Shown here: positions 61,382 through 64,000 of the stretch, piece by piece
How the letters are laid out: each line of letters begins with the position of its first letter
Position numbering within the stretch: position 1 is the stretch's first letter
From: Pseudomonas sp. CFBP 13711
GTDB lineage: Bacteria > Pseudomonadota > Gammaproteobacteria > Pseudomonadales > Pseudomonadaceae
DNA length: 64,000 nucleotides
Direction: 5' to 3'
NCBI RefSeq assembly: GCF_014842265.1
Contig: NZ_JACYVI010000001.1
Coordinates: 608,701 to 672,700, forward strand
Notes under the pieces: model-generated
What the model saw: the letters and a program-made list of their open reading frames with translations, nothing else
Databases searched by the model: none
What the model was told of the DNA's origin: nothing
Program-made: the position numbers and the translations under genes

Positions 61382-62299
61382 TCAACCGGCCGCAGCGGTC
61401 TGATGAATTTCAGCGACGTAGCCACCCGGAAACTCTACAACTGCCGCCGTACGTCCTGCGCTGGTAAAGGGCTCGACGATCACGTTCACCCCCGCCGCCT
61501 TCGCTTTGCTCAATGTGTCCTGCAGGTTGGCGACTTCATAGCCGGTGTTGTCGTGGCCGAACGGATACGGCAGATGGCCGTCGGTGGCCAGCACGACCAT
61601 TTTGCCGAACGGCGACTCGATGCGAATGCGGTGGAAAGTGGCATCGGCGCGACCGATCTCGATGCCCGGCGCTTTCTTCTCGTCGCTGACAACTTTGCCG
61701 TGGGAGAACGCGATAAACGCTTTTACGAACGCGGCAGCCCGGTCGTTGGACACGTAGACGCGATTCTCGGGAATGGTCTGGAACGGTGCGTAACTCGGCA
61801 CTTTGGTGTGCCAGTAAAGCTGCATGTTCACGCCACCCGGCCACTGCACGACGGCGTCGCGACCGATGGGGTCCGGGAAGTCCGAAACGATGACGTCGGC
61901 GCCGGCCTGACGCGCTTCTTTGATCGCCAGGTCCATGTCCTTGACCAGATAGCCGTTGCGCTCATCGCCAAATGGACGCGGGATCGGGGTCTTGAAACCG
62001 AACAGCGACACCGTGCCGACCGGCGTTTGAATCAACTGGGACGTCGTGCTGCTCGGTACAGGCAAGACATTGACCACCACCTGTGGCGTGCTCTGGCCGC
62101 CGAACGTCGCGGTGAAGCTCTGAACGAAGCGATCCACATCCGCAGGCGCGACGTAGACGTGGGTGGTGTCGTATTGAGGCGCAACGGCCACGGCGGCGGA
62201 CTGGGCAAAGGCAACGGTCGGTGCAACCGCGGCCGCCATCGGACCGGCCAGGCCGAACAGCGTGGCGGAAAGCATCAGGAATCTGGCGCGCATGAACAT
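61382..62299 (-). CDS. Exported two-domain VOC (glyoxalase-like) protein
   Basis: 305 aa. An N-terminal signal peptide (LMLSATLFGLAGPMAAAVAPTVAFAQ) is followed by two VOC repeats: about 45-165 (TTHVYVAPADVDRFVQSF, FPDPIGRDAVVQWPGG) and about 180-295 (NRVYVSNDRAAAFVKAF, GHLPYPFGHDNTGYEV, PGGYVAEIH). Most VOC enzymes are cytoplasmic, so periplasmic placement is unusual. It is directly upstream of the porin gene (TGA-CCG-ATG junction), suggesting action on the compound the porin admits. Metal ligands cannot be fixed by eye. Confidence 0.82.
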   Translation of the reverse strand: MFMRARFLMLSATLFGLAGPMAAAVAPTVAFAQSAAVAVAPQYDTTHVYVAPADVDRFVQSFTATFGGQSTPQVVVNVLPVPSSTTSQLIQTPVGTVSLFGFKTPIPRPFGDERNGYLVKDMDLAIKEARQAGADVIVSDFPDPIGRDAVVQWPGGVNMQLYWHTKVPSYAPFQTIPENRVYVSNDRAAAFVKAFIAFSHGKVVSDEKKAPGIEIGRADATFHRIRIESPFGKMVVLATDGHLPYPFGHDNTGYEVANLQDTLSKAKAAGVNVIVEPFTSAGRTAAVVEFPGGYVAEIHQTAAAG

Positions 62300-62394
62300 C
62301 GTCTCCGGGCAAAAAGGGCAGAACGCAGGGTCCGCCGACTGGCCCCGGAGAGGATTGAATAGACGTGCTATTTGCCGGTTATGCCCTCGCGCGA

Positions 62395-62436
62395 GGCATA
62401 AAAAAAGCGCCGCTGCACAGGGTGCAACGGCGCTTG
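62395..62436 (-). terminator. Rho-independent terminator of lpxO
   Basis: On the minus strand AAGCGCCG-T-TGCA / TGCA-G-CGGCGCTT with a CCCT loop and one mismatch, followed by TTTTTTA. It starts about 15 bases past the lpxO stop. Confidence 0.9.
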
Positions 62437-62450
62437 ATAAAGCCGGGTTT

Positions 62451-63389
62451 TTAGCCGAACAGCCAGTAGCCCAGCAGCGTCAGCACGATCACTGCCAGCA
62501 CCGGACGCAGGATGCGATAGGCCTTGGGGTTGGCGCGTTTGAACTGCTTGACCTTGCCACTGAAGCTGTTACTGAAGCGCTTGCTGAACGCATAGGCCTG
62601 ATTGATCCCGCCAACGCGCTCATCATCGGTGTTCTGCGGCGCGGTGGCGCGACCGAGAAACGCGCTGACGCGGCGGTTGACCGCGGTCATGAAACGATTG
62701 CTCAGCGGCCGCTCGATGTCGCAGAACAGAATCACGCGGGTGACGTCGGTTTCGTTCTTGACCCAGTGCACGTAGGTTTCATCGAACATCACGTCGTCAC
62801 CGTCGCGCCAGGCGTAGACCTGACCGTCGACAAAGATGCGGCAATCGTCGGAGTTCGGCGTCGACAGGCCCAAGTGATAACGCAAGGAGCCGGCAAACGG
62901 ATCGCGGTGCGGGTTCAAGTGACTGCCACCGGGCAACAGGGCGAACATCGCGCCTTTGACGTTGGGAATGCGGCTGACCAGTTCGACCGTCTTGGGGCAC
63001 AGCGCCTCGGCGGACGGCAGCGGTTTGTCGTACCACTTCAGGTAAAAACGCTTCCAGCCTTTCTTGAAGAACGACCCGAAACCCGCGTCGTTGTCCTTCG
63101 CGGCGGCACGGATATAGCCTTCGTCGAACAGGTGCATGGCTTCATCGCGGATGGTTTCCCAGTTGTCGCGCAGCACATCGAGCTCGGGAAACTTGCTGCG
63201 GTCCAGATAAGGCTTGGACGGCACGCTGGAGAAGAGGTACATCAAGGCGTTATACGGGGCGAACAGTGCGGAGTGATTCACGAACTGGCGCAATACCGGC
63301 AAACGCGCCTTGCCGCGCAGATGCACGTACAGCGTGCTGCCGACAAACAGCAGCAGAATCGCCGCTTTGACAGCAAAAGAAAGGGTCAT
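62451..63389 (-). CDS. lpxO: Lipid A 2-hydroxylase LpxO (aspartyl/asparaginyl beta-hydroxylase fold)
   Basis: 312 aa. One N-terminal membrane helix (FAVKAAILLLFVGSTLYV) and a second hydrophobic C-terminal segment (VLAVIVLTLLGYWLFG). The Fe(II)/2-oxoglutarate core has the HxD motif in NPHRDPFAGSLRYHLGL (about 160-176), then FDETYVHWVKNET with the distal His and VTRVILFCDIERP with the Arg for 2-oxoglutarate. LpxO adds a 2-hydroxyl to a secondary acyl chain of lipid A at the inner membrane. AGGAGAG precedes the ATG. Monocistronic. Confidence 0.9.
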   Translation of the reverse strand: MTLSFAVKAAILLLFVGSTLYVHLRGKARLPVLRQFVNHSALFAPYNALMYLFSSVPSKPYLDRSKFPELDVLRDNWETIRDEAMHLFDEGYIRAAAKDNDAGFGSFFKKGWKRFYLKWYDKPLPSAEALCPKTVELVSRIPNVKGAMFALLPGGSHLNPHRDPFAGSLRYHLGLSTPNSDDCRIFVDGQVYAWRDGDDVMFDETYVHWVKNETDVTRVILFCDIERPLSNRFMTAVNRRVSAFLGRATAPQNTDDERVGGINQAYAFSKRFSNSFSGKVKQFKRANPKAYRILRPVLAVIVLTLLGYWLFG

Positions 63390-63547
63390 GAAACTCTCCT
63401 TGGAACAGGGCCGAACCGCGCGGCCCGAAGCTTACGCTGCTGAAACCGCCGCCGGATGACCTGGGACAATCTTCCGGCGGGTTTCGAATGGCGGCCATCA
63501 TAAGCCTTAGTCCGCCGGGTAAAAAGCCGAAGCAGCCGCCAACACGA

Positions 63548-64000
63548 CTATTGGGTCAGCTCGCGTTCAGTAAACAGGTCGCTGAAGAGCATGCTCGACA
63601 GGTAGCGCTCGCCCGAATCCGGCAGCACCACCACGATCGTCTTGCCCTGCATTTCCGGCTTCTCGGCCATCCGCACCGCTGCGTGCATGGCGGCACCACA
63701 GGAAATACCGCAGAGAATCCCCTCCTCCTGCATCAGGCGCAGGGCCATGGCCTTGGCTTCTTCGTCACTCACCAGTTCGACGCGGTCGACAATCGAGAGG
63801 TCGAGGTTTTTCGGGATGAAACCCGCGCCAATGCCCTGAATCTTGTGGGGGCTGGGTTTGATCTCTTCACCGGCCATCGCCTGGGTGATGATCGGCGAGC
63901 CCATGGGTTCGACAGCCACCGAGATAATCGGCTTGCCCATGGCGTGCTTGATGTAGCGCGAGACCCCGGTGATCGTGCCGCCGGTGCCGACGCCCGCAAC
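63548..64000 (-). CDS. cysK: Cysteine synthase A (CysK), C-terminal part, cut by the window edge
   Basis: 150 codons plus stop; the gene continues past position 64000. PLP-phosphate loop [18 protein letters not shown] at the edge, then [26 protein letters not shown] and GISCGAA, all of the CysK rather than CysM type. The enzyme makes cysteine from O-acetylserine and sulfide. Ends ERELTQ. It is 158 bp upstream of lpxO on the same strand; no terminator is evident between them. Confidence 0.92.
   Translation of the reverse strand, partial: VAGVGTGGTITGVSRYIKHAMGKPIISVAVEPMGSPIITQAMAGEEIKPSPHKIQGIGAGFIPKNLDLSIVDRVELVSDEEAKAMALRLMQEEGILCGISCGAAMHAAVRMAEKPEMQGKTIVVVLPDSGERYLSSMLFSDLFTERELTQ

Overview
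The window is GC-rich chromosomal DNA of a Pseudomonas, most likely of the fluorescens/syringae lineage. The evidence is recognisable Pseudomonas proteins (QuiP acylase, ApeB aminopeptidase, AlgO-type Prc protease, RdgC, an SSF-fused hybrid kinase, LpxO, CysK), a nitrate reductase-CysJ fusion, and several families of small REP palindromes. From memory, the block apeB - gntR/ABC - HAD - quinone oxidoreductase - prc - EAL/GGDEF - FKBP - rdgC - transporter follows a similar order in P. aeruginosa (about PA3247 to PA3271). Against that backbone the 18.8-33 kb and 41-48.5 kb blocks look like insertions.

Layout. 0-7 kb: quiP, a YfcG-type GST, two SEC-C proteins (one His-rich), a LEA-type lipoprotein, a DUF6231-like gene and an OmpA-family lipoprotein. 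7-12 kb: a REP-linked structured repeat, apeB, an AT-richer patch with a one-module secreted-style protein, and a YbiO-like mechanosensitive channel. 12-18.6 kb: a UTRA regulator divergent from an ABC importer operon that includes a phosphodiesterase, then a HAD phosphatase. 18.8-33 kb: an accessory island of four signal-less Ig-like repeat proteins (850, 1492, 672 and 444 aa) and one autotransporter; the two outward gene blocks face each other and start from the same dyad element. 33-41 kb: quinone oxidoreductase, prc, an EAL-CBS-GGDEF protein, an HTH gene pair, a DUF1232 protein, a perfect DnaA-box palindrome and an FKBP lipoprotein. 41-48.5 kb: divergent assimilatory nitrate reductase and nirBD. 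48.5-49.3 kb: a second copy of the structured repeat, REPs, tRNA-Asp and tRNA-Val. 49.4-64 kb: rdgC, a BASS transporter, an MFS-acyltransferase fusion, a TDT exporter, the hybrid kinase, a DMT exporter, a porin with a periplasmic VOC protein, lpxO and the 3' part of cysK.

How the genes work together. The nas/nir divergon carries a complete control region that can be read from sequence: two outward sigma-54 promoters, a candidate NtrC site between them, and on each side an intrinsic terminator in the leader preceded by hairpins with six-base loops carrying A1 and G4, the ANTAR (NasT/NasR) target. This predicts nitrogen limitation plus nitrate/nitrite control by antitermination on both arms. 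The ABC operon carries its own regulator and probable operator sites, with a REP pair after the binding-protein gene.

The best candidates for something undescribed are (1) the 240-bp repeat at 7260 and 48554, whose two copies differ by compensatory changes in two stems, suggesting conserved RNA or single-strand structure, and (2) the Ig-repeat/autotransporter island with its shared CTGTCA-N4-TGACAG element.
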